A stretch of 64,000 bases of DNA from UBA12474 sp964549625. Its GTDB lineage: Bacteria > Babelota > Babeliae > Babelales > Babelaceae. The stretch's first letter is position 1; every line of letters starts with the position of its first letter. The notes beneath the pieces were generated by a model, which did no database searches, was not told the origin of the DNA, and worked only from the letters and a program-made list of their open reading frames with translations. The position numbers were made by a program, and so were the translations under genes. Shown here in pieces: positions 22,364 to 30,712 of this stretch. Location: NCBI GenBank assembly GCA_964549625.1, contig CAZJVA010000001.1:124001-188000 (forward strand), written 5' to 3'.

Positions 22364-24442
22364 ATGGAAAAAAAATATACGTTATCTGAGTTTGGTTATA
22401 CGGCAGTTCTTGGCAAATACGCTACCCAATCCGAGGGATCGGTTTGGTTGCAGCAGGGATCTTCAGTTGTTTTGGCAACTGTTGTTTCTGAAGCTGCACG
22501 CGATTTCCCCGGTTTTTTCCCTCTAACGGTTGATTACCGTGAGCAGTTTTCTGCTGCAGGGAAAATTCCTGGTGGATACTTGAAGCGTGAAGGTAAACCG
22601 AGTGACCAAGAAGTGTTGGTCGGGCGGCTTATGGATCGTGCTTTGCGCCCATTGTTTCCTGAAAGCTTTTTTGACAGAGTGCAGGTTTATACTTCGGTCT
22701 ATTCTGCTGATCGAAAAAGTATAAATATTCAAAGCTTGGCTTTGTTAGCATCGTCTTTGGCTTTGTTGACTTCACCGGTGCCTTTTTTGAGTCCTGTTGG
22801 GGTTTGTGAGGTTGCTCGTGTTGATGGTGAGTGGATTTTTAATCCCTCCTATGAGCAGACAATTCTCTCCGATGTCCGTCTTTTGGTCGCGGGGACAGCT
22901 GAAGGCATTAATATGGTGGAAGGCTGTACGGCAGAGTTGTCTGAAGAAGAGATGCTTGATCTCTTTTTTAGAGCCCATGAGTATGTCAAAAAACAGGTTC
23001 AGTGGCAGCGCGATATTCAGCGTGATTGGGGTGTTAATGATCGCCCTATTGAGGATCCGTTTCAGTGCGAATTATGGGCGGAGCGGGCGCATAAGTTTTT
23101 CAACAAAGAACGGGTAGCGCGTGTTTTTGCGGCAGATAAAGTTGTTCGTTCTGAGCAACAGCGTCGCTTGCTACAAGATTTTTATTCAGAAAATGCTGCG
23201 GAGATTACCTCTGATTTAGCGGGCGCTGGTATTATTGAGTATGTCTTTGACAAGGTTTTAAAAGAAGAGCTCAATGAAATGATTTTTGACCAGGGCCATC
23301 GTGTAGATGGGCGTGGGTTTGAAGATGTGCGCTCTATTAAAACTGAAGTTGGTCTTTTGCCATGTGTCCATGGTTCCGCGATTTTTACCCGTGGTCGTAC
23401 CCAGGCACTAGCCATGATAACTCTTGGTGGTGGCCAAGATCAAATGCGTATTGATGGTTTGATGGATGATAAAAGTCAGCCATTCATGCTGCATTACAAT
23501 TTCCCATCGTTTGCTGTAGGTGAGGCGCGTCCTTCTCGTGGGCCAGGTCGTCGAGAGATCGGTCACGGGCATTTGGCTGCTTCAGCGTTAAAACCGATGC
23601 TTCCAGCGCAAGATATTTTTCCGTATACACTGAGGATTGTGGTAGATATCCTTGAATCTGATGGCTCTTCTTCTATGGCAACTGTTTGCAGTTCTACTAT
23701 GGGGCTTTTGCAAGCTGGCGTTCCGTTGAAGAGTATGGTCAGTGGGGTTGCCATGGGCTTGTTGATGAACCGGGCTGGTGAATTTCGTGTATTGACTGAT
23801 ATTTCTGGCATAGAAGACGCTTTTGGCTTTATGGACTTTAAGGTTGCAGGTACTGACAATGGTATTACTGCGATACAGATGGATATTAAGCATAAGGGTG
23901 GCTTAGGCCGGTCAGTTTTTGAAGCTGCACTTGCACAGGCAAAGCGTGGGCGTATGCATATTTTAGGAGAGATGAGAAAAGTGATGACTGCACCAAATTC
24001 GCAGATTTCACCGCTTGTTCCGCAGATTGTTACAGTAAAGATACCAAAAGATAAAATTGGTGCTGTTATTGGGTCTGGGGGGAAAATAATACGAGAAATT
24101 ACTGAAAAAACTGGCACGTCTATTGATATTCAGGATGATGGTTCGGTTAAGATTTTTGGCAAGCCGGGTGATCAGCTTGAGCGAGCTGTTGCAATTGTCA
24201 AAATTATTGGTGGACAGATTGAGGCTGGTGATCGTTATCCAGGGATTGTTCGCCGTTCAGCAGAATTTGGACTTTTTGTCGAGTTGGCACCAGGTGTCGA
24301 TGGACTCGTTCATGTTTCAACTGTTCCGCGTAGCGAACAGCAGGCGTTATTAACGCGCTTTAAAGAGGGAGAGGCGGTAATAGTGGACGTTTTAGATTAT
24401 GACAGGTCTAACGGGCGCATCCGTCTGAAAATTGTTGAATAA
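22364..24442 (+). CDS. pnp: Polyribonucleotide nucleotidyltransferase
   Basis: PNPase is the 3'-5' phosphorolytic exoribonuclease of the RNA degradosome. The 692 residues hold two RNase PH domains separated by a helical domain, the second with GHRVDGRGF at its opening and the DILESDGSSSMATVC active-site block. A KH domain follows with IGSGGKIIREI near residue 565, and then an S1 domain (GIVRRSAEFGLFVEL). Full length for the family. It is immediately followed by rph, a paralogous enzyme. Confidence 0.97.
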   Translation: MEKKYTLSEFGYTAVLGKYATQSEGSVWLQQGSSVVLATVVSEAARDFPGFFPLTVDYREQFSAAGKIPGGYLKREGKPSDQEVLVGRLMDRALRPLFPESFFDRVQVYTSVYSADRKSINIQSLALLASSLALLTSPVPFLSPVGVCEVARVDGEWIFNPSYEQTILSDVRLLVAGTAEGINMVEGCTAELSEEEMLDLFFRAHEYVKKQVQWQRDIQRDWGVNDRPIEDPFQCELWAERAHKFFNKERVARVFAADKVVRSEQQRRLLQDFYSENAAEITSDLAGAGIIEYVFDKVLKEELNEMIFDQGHRVDGRGFEDVRSIKTEVGLLPCVHGSAIFTRGRTQALAMITLGGGQDQMRIDGLMDDKSQPFMLHYNFPSFAVGEARPSRGPGRREIGHGHLAASALKPMLPAQDIFPYTLRIVVDILESDGSSSMATVCSSTMGLLQAGVPLKSMVSGVAMGLLMNRAGEFRVLTDISGIEDAFGFMDFKVAGTDNGITAIQMDIKHKGGLGRSVFEAALAQAKRGRMHILGEMRKVMTAPNSQISPLVPQIVTVKIPKDKIGAVIGSGGKIIREITEKTGTSIDIQDDGSVKIFGKPGDQLERAVAIVKIIGGQIEAGDRYPGIVRRSAEFGLFVELAPGVDGLVHVSTVPRSEQQALLTRFKEGEAVIVDVLDYDRSNGRIRLKIVE

Positions 24443-24462
24443 GTCCAATTGGAAGAGTGATG

Positions 24463-25305
24463 ATGGAAAAAAATATCATGTGTTCTAAGATGCGCGCTGG
24501 TGGCAGGGCAAATGATGACCTGAGACCGTTGAAAGTTACGTATGATGTTTGCGAATATGCGGCGGGCTCAGTTCTTTTTGAATTGGGGCGTACGCGGGTT
24601 CTTTGTGCGGTGACGCTACAAAACGGTGTTCCACACTTTTTACGGGGTAAGCGGCGTGGTTGGCTTACGGCTGAGTATGCATTGCTTCCTGTTTCGACTC
24701 CGATTCGTACGGTACGTGAAGTAACGTCTAATAAGCGCAACGGGAGAACTATTGAGATTTCTCGATTGATTGGGCGTACTCTGCGTTCTGTGACGGACCT
24801 TCAGGTTTTTGGAGAGCAGACCGTTTTTATTGATTGTGATGTTCTGCAGGCTGATGGTGGTACGAGAACAGCTTGTATTACGGGTGCTTTTTTGGCTTTA
24901 CGTGCTGCTGAGCTGAATTGGAAGCTGCGCGGAGTTATTCCTGCCTCGTTTATTCGTGATGATTTAGCTGCTATTTCTGTTGGCGTTATTGGCGAGTCAG
25001 TTCTCTTAGACATGGATTTTGCCGAGGATAGCACAATTGATGCTGATTTTAACTTTGTCTTGACTCGTTCAGGAAGTTTAGTTGAATTGCAAGGTACCTC
25101 AGAGCGCGAACCAGTTGCATGGGAAGCTTTTGATAGTGCGCGAGTTGCTGCATTAAAAGGCGCACAGGATCTGTTTGAATTTTATGACATGAACTCATAT
25201 CAGCCTCGAGATCTTGGTCGTTATTCTTCTAATTTTGCGAATAAGAATGAGTACGGTTTTTTAGGAAATTATGCCTCAGGTTCAAGTTTCCAGAGTGAAT
25301 ATTAA
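24463..25305 (+). CDS. rph: Ribonuclease PH
   Basis: RNase PH trims tRNA 3' ends by phosphorolysis. The 280-residue protein shows RAGGRANDDLRPL, the EISRLIGRTLRSV phosphate and RNA site, CDVLQADGGTRTA and the C-terminal ELQGTSEREP. The start is taken at ATG 24463, after GGAAGAG; an adjacent in-frame ATG at 24460 and GTG at 24457 are possible. It lies 20 bases after pnp and overlaps the next gene by 35 bases. It is somewhat longer than usual at the C-terminus, with a Gly/Ser/Tyr-rich tail. Confidence 0.95.
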   Translation: MEKNIMCSKMRAGGRANDDLRPLKVTYDVCEYAAGSVLFELGRTRVLCAVTLQNGVPHFLRGKRRGWLTAEYALLPVSTPIRTVREVTSNKRNGRTIEISRLIGRTLRSVTDLQVFGEQTVFIDCDVLQADGGTRTACITGAFLALRAAELNWKLRGVIPASFIRDDLAAISVGVIGESVLLDMDFAEDSTIDADFNFVLTRSGSLVELQGTSEREPVAWEAFDSARVAALKGAQDLFEFYDMNSYQPRDLGRYSSNFANKNEYGFLGNYASGSSFQSEY

Positions 25306-26230
25306 TTCATATCTACTGCAGCTTGAGCAAAATAAGTTTTCGGGTGGTCAAATTGTCGCATATTCTGCGCGAGGCTACCCGATTGCTTTTTATCACTATC
25401 TTGCTGCATATGTTGCCCAATTGATAAGACTTCCGTTGCGGGTTTATGCAGAAAATGACGTTGAAGGGTTGATCGGTTCTCTTTCGATGTCTTTTTTGGG
25501 CAGTGCTTTTTTATATTTTGTTCCTGATATTTCTATTTTTAGTTTGTCGGATCGCAAGAAACTTGAGGCTTTTTTAGCAAAGTATTCAGGCGAGCATGCG
25601 GTTGTTGTCGCGAATTCTGCTGGTGTATGGGCTCCGGATTATGCGGTTTGTACGGTAGATTTTGAGGATAAAGTTGGCCCAGAAGAGGCTAATGTCCTGG
25701 CCCGACTTTTTTTTGCTCACTATTGGCAAAAAGATGAGCGGACTTGCTTTGTTCGGCCCGTTTTATTGAGTGATTTTGTAGTTTCTTGTTTGGCGCGCGT
25801 TCTGTCGGCAGATATGCCTGAGGAGGCGTTCCAGGGATATCTGGCCCGTGTTAGTGGTAATCAAGGTACCGTTTTTTCTTTGGCCCAGTGTTGGCTGGGA
25901 AAGGATGTACGAGGGTTTGGTTCTTTGTGGCGTATTATGGGGCCAATGTATCCCGTTGAGTACTGGGTCTCATTTTTTTCTGATCTTTTGTGGCAGGCAT
26001 CATATTGTGTTGAGCAGGAGGGGCAGGCTTTGGAGAGGGCTCTTTCAAATCGTTTGCCGTTTTCTTTTATCAAGCGAGATTGGCGTTTGTATAGTATTAG
26101 AGAGCTTGCATCAGCGCATGCTTATCTTTATTTATTTGATTGGCAAATAAAGCATGGCGGTTCTTTGCAGCAGTTAGATCTTTTTATAACTAAATTTGTT
26201 TGTGGGCAGTTTGGGCCCTCATCGCGCTAG
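25271..26230 (+). CDS. Possible divergent DNA polymerase III delta-like protein
   Basis: 319 residues, no confident family. The layout resembles HolA, the clamp-loader delta subunit: an N-terminal segment around residues 60-110 where a hydrophobic strand after a short-acidic/Phe motif is followed by a helix ending KYSGEHAVVVANSAG, and a C-terminal helical bundle with YLFDWQIKHGG, which resembles the D-x2-(I/L)K-x-G signature of delta. No P-loop or metal site is visible, in keeping with delta lacking an active ATPase. The ATG at 25271 follows AGGAAATT and overlaps rph. The call rests on pattern alone and could be wrong; it may be an uncharacterised protein. Confidence 0.4.
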   Translation: MPQVQVSRVNINSYLLQLEQNKFSGGQIVAYSARGYPIAFYHYLAAYVAQLIRLPLRVYAENDVEGLIGSLSMSFLGSAFLYFVPDISIFSLSDRKKLEAFLAKYSGEHAVVVANSAGVWAPDYAVCTVDFEDKVGPEEANVLARLFFAHYWQKDERTCFVRPVLLSDFVVSCLARVLSADMPEEAFQGYLARVSGNQGTVFSLAQCWLGKDVRGFGSLWRIMGPMYPVEYWVSFFSDLLWQASYCVEQEGQALERALSNRLPFSFIKRDWRLYSIRELASAHAYLYLFDWQIKHGGSLQQLDLFITKFVCGQFGPSSR

Positions 26231-26569
26231 TTGATTTTCCTTACCCCATTGCTTTGTTGGAAGATGATAGAAGTGCGTAATTTGCTGCGTTGTAATTAAT
26301 CGTGGCCTAGCTATAAAAATAGCCCGGCCATAAACTTTAAGTTTTTGTTTATTTACTTCGTAGGAATAAGAGGCGGATCAGCAGATATTCTGATATTTAT
26401 TTGATTGATAATTTGTTAATCGTCCTATTGGCAACCTGCCGAAGATTCCTTGTTTGGGTTCATAAATAATTGTTTGCCGTAATAAGCTGATTAAGAAAAG
26501 AAGGAGGGGGGATGTTTGTTTCTACTTACTTCCTGGGTTGAGAAAACTGAATAAGTTTTATTAGGTTTT
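26231..26569. other. Intergenic stretch between the delta-like gene and the M50-like gene
   Basis: About 340 bases between two convergent genes with no gene I can support. It contains a hairpin at 26303-26330, a strong Shine-Dalgarno run (AAGGAGGGGGG, 26501-26511) leading only into a nine-codon frame (26512-26541), and a weak AAAACT/AGTTTT hairpin with a T-rich tail (26543-26570). Confidence 0.6.
26303..26330 (+). terminator. Hairpin, possible terminator of the pnp-rph operon
   Basis: TGGCC and GCTAT pair with ATAGC and GGCCA around an AAAA loop, interrupted by a two-base mismatch. The T content after it (TAAACTTTAAGTTTTTG) is only moderate, so termination is plausible rather than certain. 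Confidence 0.4.
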
Positions 26570-27346
26570 TTATTTGTTCAGGATCGCGTTCCAAAATTGT
26601 GCGCCATCATTTGTGTTAGTAAGGGGAATAAGCATATCGATCAGTTGTGATGTTGTTCCACTATCAAGAGAGAGCGATTTATAAAGAGCGTCTTGTATGC
26701 GTTCTTTGCTTGAATGATAGTCTTGATCTTTGTTTTGCAGTAAGAAGTTGATGACTTTTATTATGTAGAGGGTTGCTACGGCGGTGCTTCCTCCGGCAAG
26801 AGCAATAAACGCTTTTTGTAGTCGAGATAATCCTTGCGCTGGCATTGTGTAGGTAACGTGCCCGTTGATAATGTAAGGGCTATGTATCGTGTATGGGATT
26901 GAGCCGGCTTGTATCCTCATGATTGGGGTTTGTTGATGTTTATTTGAACCAAGATGTGCACTAACATTAGTGCATTTGCACAATTTTGCTGCTATTGCAT
27001 GGCCTGTTTCGTGTGCGATAGTAGCAACTCCTTGGACCAAAAAACCAATACCGATCCTTTTTAAAAAACGAATAGGCCCTTTGCCTTTTGGTGGTTTGTT
27101 TCTTGGTAAAATAATATGGGATGCACCATACATTCCCGCTATTTCTATGAGTAGGGGAATTAGCTCGTCAATATTATCACTAAACTCCAAAAGCTGGTCT
27201 GCAAGTGCGGCTACTGATTGTTCAAGTTGTCGATAAATTAGTTGACGGCTGTGGAGTGCTTCTGGGGCTTTTGCATAAAAGAAGATGCTGTTTGCCAGGC
27301 ACATTAAAAAGAAAAAGAGCTGTTTTATTTTATATATATGATTCAC
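26570..27346 (-). CDS. M50-like membrane-associated zinc metalloprotease
   Basis: 258 residues from a GTG at 27346, which follows AGGGGG at good spacing and opens directly into a hydrophobic signal or anchor helix (LFFFLMCLANSIFFYA). The open frame continues 47 codons upstream across its own promoter and into the divergent comM start, so that extension is rejected. The motif AHETGHAIAAKL gives HExxH zinc ligands (His112, Glu113, His116), and a Gly-rich ALAGGSTAVATLYIIKVI helix follows as in M50 site-2-type proteases. The usual second motif with the third (Asp) zinc ligand is not evident. Membrane or envelope location is inferred. Confidence 0.65.
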   Translation of the reverse strand: MNHIYKIKQLFFFLMCLANSIFFYAKAPEALHSRQLIYRQLEQSVAALADQLLEFSDNIDELIPLLIEIAGMYGASHIILPRNKPPKGKGPIRFLKRIGIGFLVQGVATIAHETGHAIAAKLCKCTNVSAHLGSNKHQQTPIMRIQAGSIPYTIHSPYIINGHVTYTMPAQGLSRLQKAFIALAGGSTAVATLYIIKVINFLLQNKDQDYHSSKERIQDALYKSLSLDSGTTSQLIDMLIPLTNTNDGAQFWNAILNK

Positions 27347-27377
27347 CAGATAACCCCCTATTTTGGTGATGTTTTTT

Positions 27378-27406
27378 ATTCTATCTAAAAAACAGAAAAC
27401 TGTAAA
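27378..27406 (-). promoter_or_regulatory. Promoter of the M50-like gene
   Basis: On the minus strand TTTACA (27401-27406), a 17-base spacer and TAGAAT (27378-27383) match consensus well. It lies 32 bases upstream of the GTG start. Confidence 0.65.
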
Positions 27407-27429
27407 ATTTCGGTAAAATCGCCGGGTCA

Positions 27430-27438
27430 TGATATACT
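27430..27438 (+). promoter_or_regulatory. Extended -10 promoter of comM-acpS
   Basis: TGATATACT is an extended -10 element about 40 bases before the comM ATG. The -35 region is poor, as often seen with extended -10 promoters. It points away from the M50 promoter. Confidence 0.45.
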
Positions 27439-27481
27439 TGTTGGGTAAAAATAGAGATATGAATTTAGATGGTGGGGGGTT

Positions 27482-29029
27482 ATGCATACGCGTATTGTTT
27501 CAGCAGCAACAATAGGGATAGATGCTTGTCTCGTTGATGTTGAGGTTGATCTTTCGATGGGGCTTATGCAGTTTCATGTAGTTGGTCTGCCTGATGCTGC
27601 GATAAAAGAGAGTCGGCAGCGCGTTGTGACTGCTTTGAAAAACTGTGGAATACGGTTGCCAGAGCGAAAGATTACGGTTAATTTGGCTCCGGCTGATCTT
27701 AAAAAAGAAGGCGCACTTTTCGATTTGCCCATTGCTCTTGGTATTTTACATGCGGCGGGTGAGATTTCGGTGGTCAAGGATTTCCTTAAGAGCACCTTGG
27801 TTGTTGGTGAGCTATCCTTGGACGGGACTATTCGGCCTATTCGGGGCATGCTGCCTATAGCTCGTGGCGCATATAAGCACGGCATGCGACGTCTTCTTGT
27901 TCCTGCTGCTAATGCTGAAGAAGCTGCTTACATTGAAGATCTTGAGGTTTTTGGTTTTCACCATTTATCTGAGTTGGTGTCATACATTCGAGGTGATCGT
28001 CTTGTTTCTCAAACACGGCATTTAGCACCGGAAGCAGACGTAATTACGGGTGACCTGCTGGATTATGCAGATGTCATAGGTCAAGTGCAGGCAAAGCGTG
28101 CATTGCAGATAGCGGCGGCTGGTCGGCATAATATCTTATTTATAGGTTCTCCCGGATCTGGTAAAACGATGTTGGCGCAGCGATTGCCGAGTATCATGCC
28201 AAGTATGACGTTTGATGAGATGTTGGAGGTGAGTGCGGTATTTTCTGTGAGTGGAAAGTTGCGCGGCTCTTTTGTTACTCAGCGGCCTTTTCGTGCACCT
28301 CATCATACAATTTCTGCCGCAGGGCTCGTTGGTGGTGGTTCGATTCCGCAACCTGGTGAGATTAGTTTGGCGCATCATGGTATCCTTTTTTTGGATGAGT
28401 TTGTTGAGTTTCGCCGTTCGGTTATTGAGTTGTTGCGTCAGCCACTTGAAAGTAAAGAGGTGGCGATCGCCCGCGCGCAACAGAGCCTTACATTTCCGGC
28501 TTCCTTTTTGTTGGTAGCGGCCCTTAACCCCTGTCCTTGTGGTTACCGCGGAGATAAAACTAAAAAGTGTGTTTGCTCTGATCTTCAGGTTAAAAAATAT
28601 CTTGATCGACTCTCTGGTCCACTGCTTGATCGGATTGATGTCCAGGTTGCTGTTCAGCCGGTAGCGTATACAGATGTTGCTGCTGGTAGACAGAGCAAGT
28701 CTGGCACCTCTTCTCAGCAGATGCGTGACGCTGTTTTGCGTGCAACTAAAATTCAAAAAGAGCGATTTGGCGGTCGATTGTGGTGGAACGCGTGGATGTC
28801 AAAACAAGAAATTGATCAGCATTGTGCACTTACACCTGATGCACAGGAAGTGTTGGCACGAGCTTTTCAATCGCTTGCATTAAGTATGCGGGGGTATCAC
28901 AAGTTACTTAAAGTGTCTCGCACCATTGCAGATCTTGATGGCGCATCAGTTATAGACAAACAGCATGTTCAAGAGGCAATATTGTTCCGTTCGTTAGAGC
29001 AGTATTTGGATAAAATGCGAGGAGCGTAG
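27482..29029 (+). CDS. comM: YifB/ComM family Mg-chelatase-like AAA ATPase
   Basis: ComM is a hexameric branch-migration helicase that helps integrate donor DNA during natural transformation. The 515-residue protein has the N-terminal S5/Lon-like domain (HVVGLPDAAIKESRQRV), Walker A GSPGSGKTM (Lys228), the FRAPHHTISAAGLVGGG block, FLDEFVEF Walker B and the Cys-rich NPCPCGYRGD. The ATG follows a GGGGGG run. The acpS start follows the stop codon with no gap, so they are coupled. Its presence suggests competence, together with pseudopilin genes further along. Confidence 0.95.
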   Translation: MHTRIVSAATIGIDACLVDVEVDLSMGLMQFHVVGLPDAAIKESRQRVVTALKNCGIRLPERKITVNLAPADLKKEGALFDLPIALGILHAAGEISVVKDFLKSTLVVGELSLDGTIRPIRGMLPIARGAYKHGMRRLLVPAANAEEAAYIEDLEVFGFHHLSELVSYIRGDRLVSQTRHLAPEADVITGDLLDYADVIGQVQAKRALQIAAAGRHNILFIGSPGSGKTMLAQRLPSIMPSMTFDEMLEVSAVFSVSGKLRGSFVTQRPFRAPHHTISAAGLVGGGSIPQPGEISLAHHGILFLDEFVEFRRSVIELLRQPLESKEVAIARAQQSLTFPASFLLVAALNPCPCGYRGDKTKKCVCSDLQVKKYLDRLSGPLLDRIDVQVAVQPVAYTDVAAGRQSKSGTSSQQMRDAVLRATKIQKERFGGRLWWNAWMSKQEIDQHCALTPDAQEVLARAFQSLALSMRGYHKLLKVSRTIADLDGASVIDKQHVQEAILFRSLEQYLDKMRGA

Positions 29030-29410
29030 ATGACTTGTGAGGCGGTGGGATTTGATTTGGTTCGTGTTAATAGATTTAACAATTTTGCTCAATATTCTCC
29101 CCGCGTTTTGCAGCGAGTTTTTACGCACGATGAGATTGTGTACTGTTTGGGATCAAGTTGCTTTTCCGCGCAGCGCTTTGCCGTGCGCTTTGCAGCCAAA
29201 GAGGCTTTTTACAAGGCTCTTTGTTCGCTGCATCGGGAACATTCTGTTTCTTTTTTCTCTGTATGCCGTTTTTTTTCTGTTGAGCGAGAGCCTTTTTTTT
29301 GCGCATTCGTTGATTGGGAGAGGCTTGGGGTAGGACCATTTCGTGTTTTGGTTTCAGTTTCGCATGAATCCGATGTAGCAGGAGCGGTTGTTTTTTTGAG
29401 AAGTGTTTGA
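29030..29410 (+). CDS. acpS: Holo-[acyl-carrier-protein] synthase
   Basis: AcpS moves phosphopantetheine from CoA to apo-ACP for fatty-acid synthesis. The 126 residues contain the two family motifs: GFDLVRVNRF with the Mg-binding Asp, and RFAAKEAFYKAL with the catalytic Glu-Lys. The C-terminal SVSHESDVAGAVV is typical. The ATG starts at the base after the comM stop. Confidence 0.9.
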   Translation: MTCEAVGFDLVRVNRFNNFAQYSPRVLQRVFTHDEIVYCLGSSCFSAQRFAVRFAAKEAFYKALCSLHREHSVSFFSVCRFFSVEREPFFCAFVDWERLGVGPFRVLVSVSHESDVAGAVVFLRSV

Positions 29411-29447
29411 CTTTATTTTCTAAGAGTGTACATTTAAAACATCAGGA

Positions 29448-29524
<77 letters not shown>

Positions 29525-29827
29525 AGTTTCTTTTCTCTCATTTTTCCATTTAGTTTTTTTTCTCTCTGGCCAATTGTTGATCTTGGATATCTTTATGATT
29601 AACTTTGGGCGCGGATGCTGCTTTTTTTTCTAATCCTGTTTTTCTTAGGTCCAATTACTGGATACATGAGAACGATTTGAATATCGGGTTAGGAGTGTAA
29701 ACTCATTATATCAAGTATACGCGGCAAAAAATTTAAAATTTGTGTTTTGTGCTAACGTAGCATTGGGTTTTGTAGCAGTGCATTTGGCTGAAGTTTTGTT
29801 GCTTGCTATGGTTGGCGCGCAAAGTTG
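29525..29827. other. Intergenic stretch after tRNA-fMet
   Basis: About 300 bases with no supportable gene, repeat or stable RNA fold. The first part is pyrimidine-rich with several T-runs, which could terminate the tRNA transcript. Confidence 0.55.
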
Positions 29828-30700
29828 TCAAGGGGTTCTGTGTCCACTCAAGGGCTGGTTTTTGAAATAAGGATGAGACATAAGTAATTTAGGATGGTTT
29901 TTTATGCTTTCTGAGAAGTTTGTAGTGGAGCGTTTATTGTGGGAAGTTAATGATATTTGTGTGTTCGTCTTAAATTGATTAGTAGTTGGGTGGGGATTAT
30001 AAATTTTATCAATTTCGAAAGCATTGTGTTCGGGTAGCTGTGGCAAGAAACCGGTGACAAGGAGCGGTAGTATATATTCAAGGTGGACGCGTCCTCTAGA
30101 ATTGCTCTTGGAAGAATATTTGCCAAAAATTTTGCGTGAGAGTGCAATATGGTTGTGCCGTCCTCCCAAAAAAAGAGCCATTGATAAAGGCCAAGCAAAA
30201 GCCCAATGACCAAAAGTAATGCCGAAACCAATTGCTCCAAGTGATTGGTTACAGAAGCTTTCCTTTTTTGAAAATAATTCGAGGTGTTTTCCTAAAATAA
30301 AAAGGGAGATTGACATGCTTATTGGACGCCAAAGTCGGTTCATTATGTGTTCAGGAGAAAAACCCGGATTGTTTTTAATGTAGAAGTATTTTTTTCTTTG
30401 TTCCTCAGTAAGAACATTTTCTAGCGTTGGCTTTGGATTTTCTCCTCTTATCTGCCACTCAAACTTGTTTTCGTCTTCTTTCGTAAATGGAGTACCGGTG
30501 GGATAATTAGAAATAAGAGGGTTTGCCAGGCACCATCCAATGCCACTGAGGCTTATTAGTGCACCTAGTGAAAAAAGAGGCAAGGAGGCGAGTGCCCCTA
30601 GCTTTTGGTTTTGGTCAGCAATAGACACCGTTGGTGCTTGTGGCAGGGTATTTGAAAGTGTCCAACAGAATATGAAAACCAAGTATTTTAAATTTTTCAT
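29828..30700 (-). CDS. Exported or membrane protein of unknown family, copy B of a tandem pair
   Basis: 290 residues. A signal sequence (residues 1-20) is followed by a hydrophobic helix near 35-60, a charged stretch with TPFTKEDENKFEWQIR, two further hydrophobic segments near 130-180, and the motif GRHNHIALSRKIFGK. The tail is Asn/His/Pro-rich and hydrophilic. It shares its order of segments and the GRxNxIxLSxKxFG motif with the preceding gene (30713-31549), 12 bases upstream, so the two are tandem duplicates. No enzyme motif is visible and I do not recognise the family. Confidence 0.65.
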   Translation of the reverse strand: MKNLKYLVFIFCWTLSNTLPQAPTVSIADQNQKLGALASLPLFSLGALISLSGIGWCLANPLISNYPTGTPFTKEDENKFEWQIRGENPKPTLENVLTEEQRKKYFYIKNNPGFSPEHIMNRLWRPISMSISLFILGKHLELFSKKESFCNQSLGAIGFGITFGHWAFAWPLSMALFLGGRHNHIALSRKIFGKYSSKSNSRGRVHLEYILPLLVTGFLPQLPEHNAFEIDKIYNPHPTTNQFKTNTQISLTSHNKRSTTNFSESIKNHPKLLMSHPYFKNQPLSGHRTP

Positions 30701-30712
30701 CCCATAGCCTTT

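Noticed and set aside
23563..24117. 184-codon ORF antisense to pnp
   Set aside because: Shadow of a highly conserved gene; composition and frame follow pnp codon bias.
27347..27487. 47-codon upstream extension of the M50-like gene
   Set aside because: It crosses the gene's own promoter and the start of comM; the GTG at 27346 has a good ribosome site.
28136..28756. 206-codon ORF antisense to comM
   Set aside because: Shadow of the conserved ATPase gene.
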